Assembly (NCBI GenBank): GCA_030692045.1
Contig: JAUYCX010000045.1
Location: 1 to 64,000 of the forward strand
Reading direction: 5' to 3'
Length of the DNA: 64,000 bases
Origin: Candidatus Omnitrophota bacterium
GTDB taxonomy: Bacteria > Omnitrophota > Gorgyraeia > JAUYCX01
Made by a program: the position numbers and the translations under genes. The notes beneath the pieces are model-generated. The model saw only the letters and a list, made by a program, of their open reading frames with translations. It was not told the DNA's origin and made no database searches. Shown here in pieces: positions 1 through 7,485 of this stretch. Within the stretch, counting starts at the first letter, position 1. Each line of letters starts with the position of its first letter.

Positions 1-2
1 AC

Positions 3-125
3 ACAGACTTTTCAAAGATCGATAAAGAAAAATTAAAGGATGTTCAGGACGAATTAAATGACCGCCCGCGTAAATCATTAAACTGGTATACGCCTCATGA
101 AAAATTCGCTGAATTGTTGCAATAG
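3..125 (+). CDS. IS30-family transposase, C-terminal end (cut by window edge)
   Basis: The frame is open from the window edge and encodes about 40 residues ending in DRPRKSLNWYTPHEKFAELL-Q. The NxRPRKxLxxxTPxE pattern is typical of the last residues of IS30-family DDE transposases (integrase core). The rest of the gene lies upstream of the window, so it cannot be judged intact. No clear terminal inverted repeat was seen downstream. It marks the left edge as an accessory, insertion-prone zone. Confidence 0.75.
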   Translation, partial: TDFSKIDKEKLKDVQDELNDRPRKSLNWYTPHEKFAELLQ

Positions 126-259
126 GAGCTTGAATCTACCCCGTTTCTATCTATCTCTTTACTGCTCATAAGTTTTTGCATGAACTGTCCCCCTCAATCC
201 TTCGCTTGCGCTTATTTACAAGGCTATTAAATGACAAACTTGCCTGGCTGTGTACTGCT

Positions 260-472
260 TCATAATATTTTTCCCGCCCAGAGCTGTTCTAAAAAAATCT
301 CCCAGGGAAATATTTCTATGCTGCCGCGCAGCCTCTTTTCTTTTTCGTTACAGATTATGATGCTTCTTTTTGGAGAATACTCCTGTATAAAAGCCTCTAA
401 GCCGTTTATATCTTTTTTGTCAATTTGCCCGGATCCTTTTATTTCTATTTTCCGGGGACGCGTACCTATTTA
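260..472 (-). pseudogene. Remnant of a DUF4143-type AAA ATPase (C-terminus only)
   Basis: On the minus strand an open stretch encodes about 65 residues: RKIEIKGSGQIDKKDING, then LEAFIQEYSPKRSIIICN and, at the end, IEIFPWEIFLEQLWAGKIL before a TGA at 260-262. EIK followed by a Lys-rich 'L.AF...' segment and a final 'iPW..Fl..LW.g.i' is the usual ending of DUF4143 ATPases. A TAA precedes the fragment and there is no ATPase domain upstream. It is a different subgroup from the intact DUF4143 gene just to the right, whose tail has no PW...LW motif. I infer a decayed gene. Confidence 0.6.
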
Positions 473-509
473 CATAGCTCCGCGTTCAAAACGCCGGCAG
501 GCATCTTCT

Positions 510-537
510 GCGCACTTTTCATTAATGAAAAGTGCGC
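510..537. repeat. 28-bp perfect palindrome
   Basis: Each half is GCGCACTTTTCATT and the second half is its exact reverse complement, with no spacer. It lies just outside the DUF4143 remnant. It could be a recombination scar, a site for a dimeric protein or the tip of a lost element. No T-run follows, so it is not a classical terminator. Confidence 0.8.
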
Positions 538-607
538 TCCGAGTGCTTTTAAAATTTTACATTGAAAATTTATTGGCTTAGGTCCTTGCGAGGAATACGA
601 GCAAGAA

Positions 608-643
608 CCCATTTTCCGAATATTAAAAACGAGGGAAAATGGG
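608..643. repeat. Inverted repeat with 10-bp arms
   Basis: CCCATTTTCC at 608-617 is matched by GGAAAATGGG at 634-643 across a 16-nt loop. It is in gene-free sequence between the DUF4143 remnant and the intact DUF4143 gene. No uridine tract follows on either strand. I saw no gene in 126-259 or 473-757. Confidence 0.7.
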
Positions 644-757
644 GTACTTGAAGAGATTCGAATTCAGAGAAGTTCGCGTCCCTTCAACCTTCCTTATACG
701 AATTTATTTTCTTTCTCATCGACACCCCTACACAAAAGTCGCTTTGTCCTTAAAAAA

Positions 758-1897
758 CTAACAAGACAATATTTCCGGAAGTTTTCTTAAGGCGTCTTTT
801 ATAGGAAGGATTTCTATATCGCCGTCCCGAAAAATGCGCTCTCCCCCATAAACAAAATATGCTTTAGATTGGGGGTAATCTTTCTGAAAAGCTTTTAATC
901 CTTTCAACATTGAACTGGAAACCTTGGCTGTTCTTTTAATCTCAAAAGCCAGAATACCTTTGTTTCCGTACAGCACAAAATCTACTTCCGTTTTGTTGGA
1001 TGCCATCCAATAAAATATATTGTAACCAAACCTTAAATAGGCATTTACCGCTGTTAATTCCTGCAGAAAAAGCGTTTCGAGAACATGCCCACCGATTTCT
1101 TCCGGCACATCAAGAGGCCCTGCTGGTCTTAAGGTACGATAAAGTCCGACGTCGAAAAAATAAAATTTTGGATGGGAAACCAATCGCCTTTTAGCTCTTT
1201 TAGTAAAGACAGGAATTCTATAGGCTATTAAAAGATCTTCTAATATTATGAAATAACTTTCAACCACTTTGCGCTCAACGCTACAGTCGCGCGCCACCGA
1301 TGAAATATTCAAGACCGACCCTTGCGAGAAGCTAGCTGCTTCTAAAAACCGGGAAAACGCCCCTAAATTTCTGGTAAAGCCTTCCTGCCGAATTTCCTCA
1401 TCGAGATAGGTTTTAACATAACTTTCTAGATATGCTTTTGGGTTTTCCTCAGTATAAACGCAGGGAAGATGGCCGTAAGCTAAAGAATGATTAAGGTCAA
1501 AATCATTTTTGAGTTCCACAGTAGTAAGTGGATAGAGATTATATGATAGAGCGCGCCCCGCCAGTAAGTTTACTCCCTTTCTCCTTATCTTTCTGGCGCT
1601 AGAGCCGGTTAAAATAAATTTATATTTCTTTTTCTCAATAAGCCGATGAATTTCATTAAGTAACTCGGGAATCCTCTGAACTTCATCTATAATAACCCAA
1701 TCGTTAAAATCTTTTGGTATAAAATTTTCAAGCCTTTGAGGGTTAGCCAGAAGATCGTTAAAAAGTTCAGCTTCTAGAAGATCTAAATAGAGCGCCTTGG
1801 GAAATTTTGATTTAACCCACGTGGTCTTGCCTGTACCGCGAGGGCCGAATAAAAAGAAACTTTTATATTTTGGTGGCTCTATCAATCTGGAATACAT
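758..1897 (-). CDS. DUF4143-domain AAA ATPase
   Basis: The 379-residue protein has an AAA_14-type ATPase domain with Walker A GPRGTGKT (18-25), Walker B VIIDEVQ (68-74) and a sensor-like LTGSSAR (96-102). A winged-helix-like region follows around 195-230. The C-terminal DUF4143 part has the PD-(D/E)XK-like trio E304, D306 and E319-I-K321. Proteins of this family are common, patchily distributed and of uncertain function; links to toxin or nuclease systems have been proposed. The gene stands alone, flanked by decayed sequence, and its promoter places +1 at or next to the ATG. The length is normal for the family. I infer an intact accessory gene. Confidence 0.88.
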   Translation of the reverse strand: MYSRLIEPPKYKSFFLFGPRGTGKTTWVKSKFPKALYLDLLEAELFNDLLANPQRLENFIPKDFNDWVIIDEVQRIPELLNEIHRLIEKKKYKFILTGSSARKIRRKGVNLLAGRALSYNLYPLTTVELKNDFDLNHSLAYGHLPCVYTEENPKAYLESYVKTYLDEEIRQEGFTRNLGAFSRFLEAASFSQGSVLNISSVARDCSVERKVVESYFIILEDLLIAYRIPVFTKRAKRRLVSHPKFYFFDVGLYRTLRPAGPLDVPEEIGGHVLETLFLQELTAVNAYLRFGYNIFYWMASNKTEVDFVLYGNKGILAFEIKRTAKVSSSMLKGLKAFQKDYPQSKAYFVYGGERIFRDGDIEILPIKDALRKLPEILSC

Positions 1898-1903
1898 GAT
1901 TCC

Positions 1904-1931
1904 ATATTACATGTATTTTTGGAATTGTCAA
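1904..1931 (-). promoter_or_regulatory. Promoter of the DUF4143 ATPase gene, leaderless arrangement
   Basis: On the minus strand TTGACA (1931-1926), a 16-nt spacer and TAATAT (1909-1904) are followed after only 6 nt by the ATG at 1897. Transcription would start at about the A of the ATG. There is no Shine-Dalgarno sequence. Confidence 0.6.
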
Positions 1932-2013
1932 TTAAAATCTTTGCCCTTGTGCTTTAAATGAACCATCATGCCCACTTCGCAAGCCTCTCTCTTTTATTCA
2001 ATTTTCCTCGCGT

Positions 2014-2091
2014 TTAGTTTATGGCTCATTTTTGAAGATAAAAACTCGATAATGTCGACGAATATAGCATAAACTAACCGCCATAAACTAA
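2014..2091. repeat. Inverted repeat with 12-bp arms
   Basis: TTAGTTTATGGC (2014-2025) and GCCATAAACTAA (2080-2091) are exact reverse complements. The flanks continue the symmetry loosely, with CCTCTCT at 1984 and AGAGAGG at 2091-2097. It lies in the 396-bp gap between the DUF4143 gene and tRNA-His, where I see no gene. It may be a decayed palindromic mobile element. Confidence 0.65.
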
Positions 2092-2219
2092 GAGAGGATT
2101 TGCGCTATTTTTTAAAAATTCTCTCTCAATTTTTCCTCTTTCCCTACGGAAATCTTGTTATAAAATATTGCGGAAATCTCCGACGGGAATAATGCCCCAA
2201 GTCTTTAACCCCCTAGGAC

Positions 2220-2258
2220 ATAAAAATAGCGCTGATCCTGTTTAAGAATCAACGCTAT
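2220..2258 (-). terminator. Intrinsic terminator after tRNA-His
   Basis: Read on the minus strand, ATAGCGTTGAT pairs with ATCAGCGCTAT (11 bp, one G-T) and is followed by TTTTTA. It lies 36 nt past the tRNA-His 3' end, as expected for the end of the minus-strand unit that includes the AsmA-like gene and the tRNA. Confidence 0.75.
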
Positions 2259-2293
2259 CATCCGCTTGCCTCTCCCGTCGAGAGGCATATTAC

Positions 2294-2371
2294 TGGGGTG
2301 GGTAACCGGGATCGAACCGGCAACCCCGAGAGCCACAGTCTCGTGCTCTAACCAATTGAGCTATACCCACC
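2294..2371 (-). tRNA. tRNA-His (anticodon GTG)
   Basis: The minus strand folds as a full cloverleaf: acceptor GTGGGTA/TACCCAC, D arm GCTC/GAGC, anticodon stem CGAGA/TCTCG with loop CTGTGGC, and T arm GCCGG/CCGGT with loop TTCGATC. A G at position -1 faces C73, the hallmark of tRNA-His. CCA is encoded (2296-2294), unlike the other tRNAs in this window. Confidence 0.95.
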
Positions 2372-2427
2372 ACAAAAACTCAAAACTAAGAAGTAAAAAG
2401 AAAAAACTTAAAATTAAAAGTTAGAAA

Positions 2428-3516
2428 TTATTGACCTTCTTGATTTCCTTTTGCTCCAAAAATCTCTTCGGCTTTTTTCTTAAGCATTTCCTTGCCAAAA
2501 GATTCAAAATCCTTGCCTATTCCCTTTATCTTTTCAATAGTTTCCTCAGGATTTTTTATCATTGACTGCCCCAAAGATTTTGCTACCACGCTTCCGGTTA
2601 GCTTTGCCACATCAATTCTGGGCTCGTCTAATTTTGTTTTAACTGTAAAGTCTAATGTAATTTCTTGATTTTCATTCTTAAGTCCGCCGGTTACAATATC
2701 CAAAAATGAAACTGCGGGGCTTTTTTCCTCATCCTTTTTTTCAAACATCAAATCCTCAACTTTCAGATGGCAGTCTGCATTTAAGTCATTATTTTTGGCA
2801 ATTAAATCAGAATTAAAAAATATCCTGCCGCTTTTTAAAGAAGAAGGAAGATATTTCTCGTAATAGGGTAGAAACGCCAGCGCATCCAAATCGGTTAATT
2901 TAATTTCTCCCTTCATATCTTTCTTAAGCCAGTTAATCCAACCATCGGCGCTGATTGTGCCGGTAGTTTTTTCATCCTTTGAAGGAACATTTGCTTTTAA
3001 AAAAAAGCTTACATTTAAAGGCGAAGTAGATAAAAGCGAGGTATGTAAATTTAGCTCTATCTCTTTTACCTTAAAGGAAAAACCCGACGGTTCAACCCGT
3101 TTGTCAATTAAATTTAAAATGCCGTTTTTAATAATTATGCCGGCTATAAAAACCTTGCCCTTACCCTTTGATACAGGTAAATTCCAGCTGGCATCTTCAT
3201 TTCTCACCAGAAAAAATTCTGGGTCTATTAATTGCATTTGATTTAAACCCAAGCGTCCAGAAACAAAACCAATAATACTGGGCGTGATGATAATACGCTT
3301 GGCTGTGACTAAATTTTCTATATTCAGATTGTTTATTTCAATAGAAAAAGGAAATCTCGCTTTAATTGATTCAAGCTCAACCTTGCGGTTTAAGGATTTT
3401 TGCATCAAATCCTTGGCAATGGATTTACCTCTAAAGGCTACAAAAACTGACAAGATAACAAATGCAAGCAAAAAAATAATTACTATAATAAGCAAGATTT
3501 TTTTAAGTTTTTTCAT
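2428..3516 (-). CDS. AsmA-like envelope protein
   Basis: The 362-residue protein has a Lys-rich start and one membrane segment (about 7-29), followed by a soluble, repetitive beta-rich body. RKVELESIKARFPFSIEINN near residue 45 and DPEFFLVRNEDASWNLPV near 100 are the typical AsmA-family opening (membrane anchor, then 'r.v.l.....l....i.i..l' and 'p.....r...g.wNl'). AsmA/DUF748 proteins are bridge-like beta-groove proteins tied to lipid transport or outer-membrane homeostasis in diderms. GGAG precedes the ATG. It lies just upstream of tRNA-His and may be co-transcribed with it. It is about half the length of the AsmA-like gene at 4.4 kb, so the two may be paralogs. The substrate is unknown. Confidence 0.75.
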   Translation of the reverse strand: MKKLKKILLIIVIIFLLAFVILSVFVAFRGKSIAKDLMQKSLNRKVELESIKARFPFSIEINNLNIENLVTAKRIIITPSIIGFVSGRLGLNQMQLIDPEFFLVRNEDASWNLPVSKGKGKVFIAGIIIKNGILNLIDKRVEPSGFSFKVKEIELNLHTSLLSTSPLNVSFFLKANVPSKDEKTTGTISADGWINWLKKDMKGEIKLTDLDALAFLPYYEKYLPSSLKSGRIFFNSDLIAKNNDLNADCHLKVEDLMFEKKDEEKSPAVSFLDIVTGGLKNENQEITLDFTVKTKLDEPRIDVAKLTGSVVAKSLGQSMIKNPEETIEKIKGIGKDFESFGKEMLKKKAEEIFGAKGNQEGQ

Positions 3517-3548
3517 TTTTTCTCCAATTTAAGAATGTTGTTTATTAA

Positions 3549-3622
3549 CGTCCCCGGCCCGAATTGAACGGGCAACCCTCTGCTTAGAAGGCAGATGCTC
3601 TATCCTATTGAGCTACGGGGAC
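3549..3622 (-). tRNA. tRNA-Arg (anticodon TCT)
   Basis: The acceptor stem GTCCCCG/CGGGGAC, anticodon stem CTGCC/aaGCAG region with loop containing TCT, and T arm with TTCAATT give a standard cloverleaf on the minus strand. The discriminator is G and CCA is not encoded. It lies just upstream of the AsmA-like gene on the same strand. Confidence 0.93.
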
Positions 3623-3658
3623 ATTAAATTTACCGGCTATAACATATTGTAAATTCAG

Positions 3659-3672
3659 TCGGGGAGGTGAGA
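3659..3672 (-). repeat. Copy of the tRNA-Pro 3' end
   Basis: The 14-bp TCGGGGAGGTGAGA is identical to 3852-3865, the 3' end (discriminator, acceptor and T arm) of the intact tRNA-Pro, and is in the same orientation. The similarity stops there. It looks like a partial duplication or an old attachment-site copy. The rest of 3673-3814 shows no gene. Confidence 0.7.
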
Positions 3673-3814
3673 CTTGCGAGCCGCCTTCACCAACTCACAT
3701 TTATGCGGCGAAGTGCCGAGGCTTTCTAATGCAAATCTTAAGAGCCAAGGCAAACCGCTGGCATATTCCCACTATCCTCCCTCGTTACTTACTTTCTTTG
3801 CCACAGCAACTCGG

Positions 3815-3853
3815 GATTAAATTCGCACACAATAAGTTATGGCGAATTTAATC
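3815..3853. repeat. Inverted repeat abutting the tRNA-Pro 3' end
   Basis: GATTAAATTCGC (3815-3826) and GCGAATTTAATC (3842-3853) are exact reverse complements around a 15-nt loop, overlapping the last two bases of tRNA-Pro. On the minus strand this hairpin follows the tRNA directly. There is no T-run, so a 3'-processing or repeat role is more likely than intrinsic termination. Confidence 0.7.
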
Positions 3854-3926
3854 GGGGAGGTGAGATTTGAACTCACGACCTCTTGGTCCCAAACCAAGCG
3901 CTCTAGCCAAACTGAGCCACTCCCCG
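3852..3926 (-). tRNA. tRNA-Pro (anticodon TGG)
   Basis: The minus-strand cloverleaf has acceptor CGGGGAG/CTCCCCG, anticodon stem CTTGG/CCAAG with loop TTTGGGA, T arm GTGAG/CTCAC with loop TTCAAAT, and discriminator A. CCA is not encoded. Both of its ends have extra partial copies nearby (3659-3672 and 4237-4256), and a GIY-YIG gene sits directly upstream. Confidence 0.95.
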
Positions 3927-3932
3927 AAAAAT

Positions 3933-4175
3933 TCATTTTTTAATTAACAGATTCTTTATTACTTCGCGACCTTTGCCTGTTTTTAAGAATCTTTCTCTTT
4001 TTAATGCCACTCCTTTATTAGTATACTCTTCTTTAATAACTAATTCCCAAGGTCTATAGGCTTTAGTAGACCTATTTTCACCTCTATTATGCTGTTGAAA
4101 TCGTAACTTAACATTTTCTGTTAACCCAACATAAAAGCGATTATTCTTTTTACTCTGTATAACATAAACATACAT
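3933..4175 (-). CDS. Small GIY-YIG domain nuclease-like protein
   Basis: The 80-residue protein starts MYVYVIQSKKNNRFYVGLTE, with the 'YVY...FYVG' form of GIY-YIG. It then has the R-x3-H motif in VKLRFQQHNRG and K/E residues near AYRPWEL and RERFLKTGKGRE. Stand-alone proteins of this size (UPF0213-like) are widespread in environmental bacteria and their cellular role is unsettled. The gene ends 6 nt before tRNA-Pro on the same strand and has a tRNA-Pro 5'-end copy on its other side. That bracketing suggests it may have arrived as a small insertion next to the tRNA. Confidence 0.9.
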   Translation of the reverse strand: MYVYVIQSKKNNRFYVGLTENVKLRFQQHNRGENRSTKAYRPWELVIKEEYTNKGVALKRERFLKTGKGREVIKNLLIKK

Positions 4176-4190
4176 AACATTCTAAGCCAT

Positions 4191-4235
4191 CCGCCACCAA
4201 AGATTTGGCGGATGCCCGCCAATCTTTGTGGCGGG
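4191..4235. repeat. GC-rich REP-like hairpin
   Basis: CCGCCACCAAAGATTTGGCGG and CCGCCAATCTTTGTGGCGG are near-perfect reverse complements, and each arm is itself a small CCGCCA/TGGCGG palindrome. Related CCGCCA...TGGCGG hairpins occur at 54656-54676 and inside the element at 61860-62109. It is far richer in GC than its surroundings. Confidence 0.75.
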
Positions 4236-4236
4236 C

Positions 4237-4256
4237 AAACTGAACCACTCCCCGAA
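4237..4256 (-). repeat. Copy of the tRNA-Pro 5' end
   Basis: AAACTGAACCACTCCCCGAA matches 3909-3928, the 5' end of tRNA-Pro plus two upstream bases, at 19 of 20 positions and in the same orientation. Together with the intact tRNA it brackets the GIY-YIG gene as a direct repeat. Confidence 0.72.
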
Positions 4257-4384
4257 TTGCCCTAATTTTTAAAATCAGCAATTCGGTACCGAGCCTTAAT
4301 TTTCAAACATCATAAGCCGAGGAACCTGCTAATGATTTTCAAGTAATTGCGTATTATAACACGCTAAACATTTCTTTGCAATCA

Positions 4385-4413
4385 TTGAACAAAACAGGAA
4401 ATTGCAGTATAAT
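4385..4413 (+). promoter_or_regulatory. Promoter of the 829-aa AsmA-like gene
   Basis: TTGAAC (4385-4390), a 17-nt spacer and a perfect TATAAT (4408-4413) lie 8 nt before the ATG at 4422. No Shine-Dalgarno sequence is present, so the transcript is probably leaderless or has only 1-2 extra bases. Confidence 0.7.
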
Positions 4414-4421
4414 GGTTAGTC

Positions 4422-6911
4422 ATGAAAAAGAAAATATTTATATTGTTTATTTTCTTTATAATTCTGTTTAGCGGCTTTATTATTTATCTAAATATTGTTC
4501 TTTTGCCAATTAAATTAAAAGCCATCCTGATTAAGAATATCGAATCCGTTCTACAAAGAAAGGTTAGTTTAGAATCATTACATTATCATCTTTTAAAGGG
4601 CATTATACTTCAAGGCATAACTATTTTTGAAAACCAGAATTTTAATCAAGCGCCTTTTATAAAAATCAAGGAAATATCTTTTAATCTGTTGTATCTGCCC
4701 TTATTTAAAGAAAAAAAGATTATCATCCCCAGTTTACGAATTGACTCTGCGGAATTTAAGTTAATTAGAGAAAAAGATAACCTTTGGAATTTTTCTGACC
4801 TTTTAAATTTGAAATCCTCCGACAATAAATCCAAACAAAAGCTCTCATTCCTAATTTATAAAGTTAGCATCCTTCATAGTAAAGCCATATTGGAAGACAA
4901 AACAGTTGAGCCTCATTTTTCTAAGGAGCTGCAAAATCTTAATATTCGAATAAACTTTGCTCTGCCTTCGAAATTAAAATTTATCTTTGATGGAAAGATA
5001 CTTAATCAAAATTCATTCAGTTTAATTGCCTTAAAAGGTGAATTTGACATTCTTAAGCAAAAGCTTAATGCCTCTTTATTAGCCAAAGATATCGTCTTAA
5101 TTGATTACAGCTCTTATTATCAGAATCTTCCATTTGTTTTAAAATCCGGAAAGGTTAATAATCTCAACCTTAATCTTAAGTTTGAGGATAAAAAATTCAA
5201 CATTCTTGCAAAGATTGAGAGCGATGATATGGATATAGCAAAGGATGCCTATGAATTCAAAGGCAGCCCTATTGTAAATGTAAATATTCTTTACAGCCCG
5301 GAGGCAAAAGAAAAAATTGATTATTCAGGGGAGATTAATCCTAACGGCTCTAATATTAGCGGCGTTAATTTTTTAAATTCCCTTAAGAATTTGACTGGCA
5401 AGATTAATTTTGATAGCCATAAAATTCAATTTTCTAATCTTCAGGGCAATGCCTTTGATACATTAGTTAATATTTCAGGCGCTTTAGAAAACTTTGCCAA
5501 TCCCTCGCTCAACTTAAATATAACCTCTGATGTTGAAGTATCTCGGTTAAGAGAAATCTTTAAGCAACAATTAAAAGATATAACTGTAAATGTCGAGGGC
5601 AAAACTCATCTTAATTTGCAGCTTACCGGCTTACTAAATGAAATTTCAACCTTAGAACTCAATGGAGAAGCCACATTCTTGAATTTAGTGGCTAGTCTAC
5701 CAGATTTACCTCAACAGATTAAAAACTTAAGTGGCCAAATTAATTTTGATTTAAATGGCCTTAACTGGAAAAACTTAAAAGCGCAATACGCCAACAGCGA
5801 ATACATTTCAAACGGCGTTCTTAAAAACTTTCTTTCGCCTACTATTGAAGCAGATTTAAAATCAGGGTTATTATTCTTAACTACTAAATTTAATCTTGAA
5901 AATGATAAGTTATTTCTCGAAAAGATTGAAGGTAATTTTCTTGATTCAAATTTTAAGCTATATGGCGAAGCTGATATTAGAAACAAGGAAAATCCTTTCT
6001 TTGATATCAGCTTAGAACTAAGCGGGCAATTAAAAGACCTAAAACAGGCTCTGCCGAAATTCAAAGACGATTTAGAAAAGATTAAGCCTCAAGGATTAAT
6101 TAAACTTATAGGAAGTTTTGCAGGAAATTTAAAAGATAGGAAGTTTTGGCAAACTCATTTAAAGGCAGACTCGCAAGAGATTTCTCTATGGGGACTTAAA
6201 TTGGATAATTTATCTTTTAGTTATATTTTAGACGAGGCAACTGCTGATAACCTGAAAATTTCTGCGGATGTTTATAGTGGGAAAATAGCTGTTTTGGGTA
6301 AGATTGACTTGCGACAAGAAGATTTGCCCTTTGAGCTAAAAGGTCAAATTACAGATTTGGATTTGGCTAAATTAAAATTAGATACCCCCTTTAAAGATAA
6401 ATCGCTGTATGGGATTTTTTCAGGAGAGATAATGTTGAGCGGCCTTGCCCAAAATTTAGAAAGCTGGCAAGGCCGCTCATCTTTTATTTTTAAAGACGGA
6501 AATCTTTGGGAACTAAATCTTTTTAAGGGCTTAGGAAAGTTTTTGCTTATACCGGAATTTGAAAAGATTGTCTTTAATGAAGCCGCGGGAGATTTTTCTA
6601 TGGCTAACAAAAATATCACAACCGACAATCTGGAGCTTAAAAGCAATGAACTGATTCTTGACGGCAAAGGAAGTGTGGATTTTTCTGGAAATATTAACCT
6701 AAGGTTGCTCACTCAATTTAGCGAGCAATTTATTCAGAATTCCGCCTCACTTAAAACATTTCTTACAAATATCTTAACTACTGCCAGCCAAGTTTTAACC
6801 ATAAAGGTAACAGGCACACTTCAAAACCCAAAATTCTCTGTTAAACCAATTGTAACGGATATTCTTAAGAATTTACCGGGGATTATTTTTGAGAATATTC
6901 TGAAAAGATAG
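4422..6911 (+). CDS. Large AsmA-family protein
   Basis: The 829-residue protein has one N-terminal membrane helix (about 4-26) and a long beta-rich body. The AsmA signature region is near 105-130 (IPSLRIDSAEFKLIREKD then NLWNFSDLL). The C-terminal third resembles the AsmA_2 region, with repeated 'l.G.g..dfsG.i.l' patterns and LKTFLTNILTTASQVLTIKV before the end. AsmA-like proteins are thought to span the periplasm and help move phospholipids or tune outer-membrane assembly. The gene has its own promoter, is one of the few plus-strand genes here, and its 3' end overlaps the convergent rdgB by 29 bp. The substrate cannot be told from sequence. Confidence 0.78.
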   Translation: MKKKIFILFIFFIILFSGFIIYLNIVLLPIKLKAILIKNIESVLQRKVSLESLHYHLLKGIILQGITIFENQNFNQAPFIKIKEISFNLLYLPLFKEKKIIIPSLRIDSAEFKLIREKDNLWNFSDLLNLKSSDNKSKQKLSFLIYKVSILHSKAILEDKTVEPHFSKELQNLNIRINFALPSKLKFIFDGKILNQNSFSLIALKGEFDILKQKLNASLLAKDIVLIDYSSYYQNLPFVLKSGKVNNLNLNLKFEDKKFNILAKIESDDMDIAKDAYEFKGSPIVNVNILYSPEAKEKIDYSGEINPNGSNISGVNFLNSLKNLTGKINFDSHKIQFSNLQGNAFDTLVNISGALENFANPSLNLNITSDVEVSRLREIFKQQLKDITVNVEGKTHLNLQLTGLLNEISTLELNGEATFLNLVASLPDLPQQIKNLSGQINFDLNGLNWKNLKAQYANSEYISNGVLKNFLSPTIEADLKSGLLFLTTKFNLENDKLFLEKIEGNFLDSNFKLYGEADIRNKENPFFDISLELSGQLKDLKQALPKFKDDLEKIKPQGLIKLIGSFAGNLKDRKFWQTHLKADSQEISLWGLKLDNLSFSYILDEATADNLKISADVYSGKIAVLGKIDLRQEDLPFELKGQITDLDLAKLKLDTPFKDKSLYGIFSGEIMLSGLAQNLESWQGRSSFIFKDGNLWELNLFKGLGKFLLIPEFEKIVFNEAAGDFSMANKNITTDNLELKSNELILDGKGSVDFSGNINLRLLTQFSEQFIQNSASLKTFLTNILTTASQVLTIKVTGTLQNPKFSVKPIVTDILKNLPGIIFENILKR

Positions 6912-7479
6912 GCCTGAGTTTCTTTAAAGCCTTAGCCCTGTGGCTAATTCTTCTCTTGATTTCCGGATTAAGCTTGCCGAATGTCTCTTTAAAACCTTTG
7001 GGAATAAACAAGGGGTCATAACCAAAACCAAATTTACCTCTACTTCTTAAACCAATTTTACCTTCGCATTTTCCAGTGGTTAAATAAATTATTTTTTTTC
7101 TGTCAACCAAGGCAACACTGCATTTATAGACAGCTACTCTTTTATCCAAAGGAATATTTCTTAACAATCTTAATAATTTTAGATTATTTTTTTTATCAGT
7201 AGCATTTTCTCCTGAAAAACGCGAGGAATAAATTCCTGGCTTATTTTTAAGTGCCTTTACTTCTAATCCAGAATCCTCACCCAAGGTTAATTTTTTGGTG
7301 TACATTGCAATAGTAGCAGCCTTCTTAATGGCATTTTGCTCAAATGTTTTGCCATCCTCCTCGATTTTTGGCGCATCAGGAAAATCTGCTAAAGAAAAGA
7401 TTTCTAAATTCAAACCTTGCAATAAATCCTTAATCTCAATTAATTTCTTTTTATTTTTGGTGGCGACAATCAGTTGCAT
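6883..7479 (-). CDS. rdgB: XTP/dITP diphosphatase (RdgB/Ham1 family)
   Basis: The 198-residue protein has family-typical motifs: VATKNKKKLIEI at the N-terminus, LTLGEDSGLEVKALKNKPG with SSRFSG near residue 65-90, and FGYDPLFIPKGFKETFGKL near 150-170, then SHRAKALKKL. The enzyme hydrolyses non-canonical purine triphosphates (dITP, XTP) to monophosphates and so keeps the nucleotide pool clean. The length is normal. It is the last gene of the minus-strand run that includes rph, and it overlaps the convergent AsmA-like gene by 29 bp at its 3' end. Confidence 0.95.
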   Translation of the reverse strand: MQLIVATKNKKKLIEIKDLLQGLNLEIFSLADFPDAPKIEEDGKTFEQNAIKKAATIAMYTKKLTLGEDSGLEVKALKNKPGIYSSRFSGENATDKKNNLKLLRLLRNIPLDKRVAVYKCSVALVDRKKIIYLTTGKCEGKIGLRSRGKFGFGYDPLFIPKGFKETFGKLNPEIKRRISHRAKALKKLRPIFSEYSQK

Positions 7480-7485
7480 TGAATT

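Noticed and set aside
231-581. Plus-strand frame of 116 codons in the left region
   Set aside because: The predicted protein has no recognisable motif, and the opposite strand carries a clear DUF4143 remnant over the same bases.
601-720. tRNA-like text with TTCGAATTC near 656-664
   Set aside because: No acceptor stem, D arm or anticodon arm could be formed around it on either strand.
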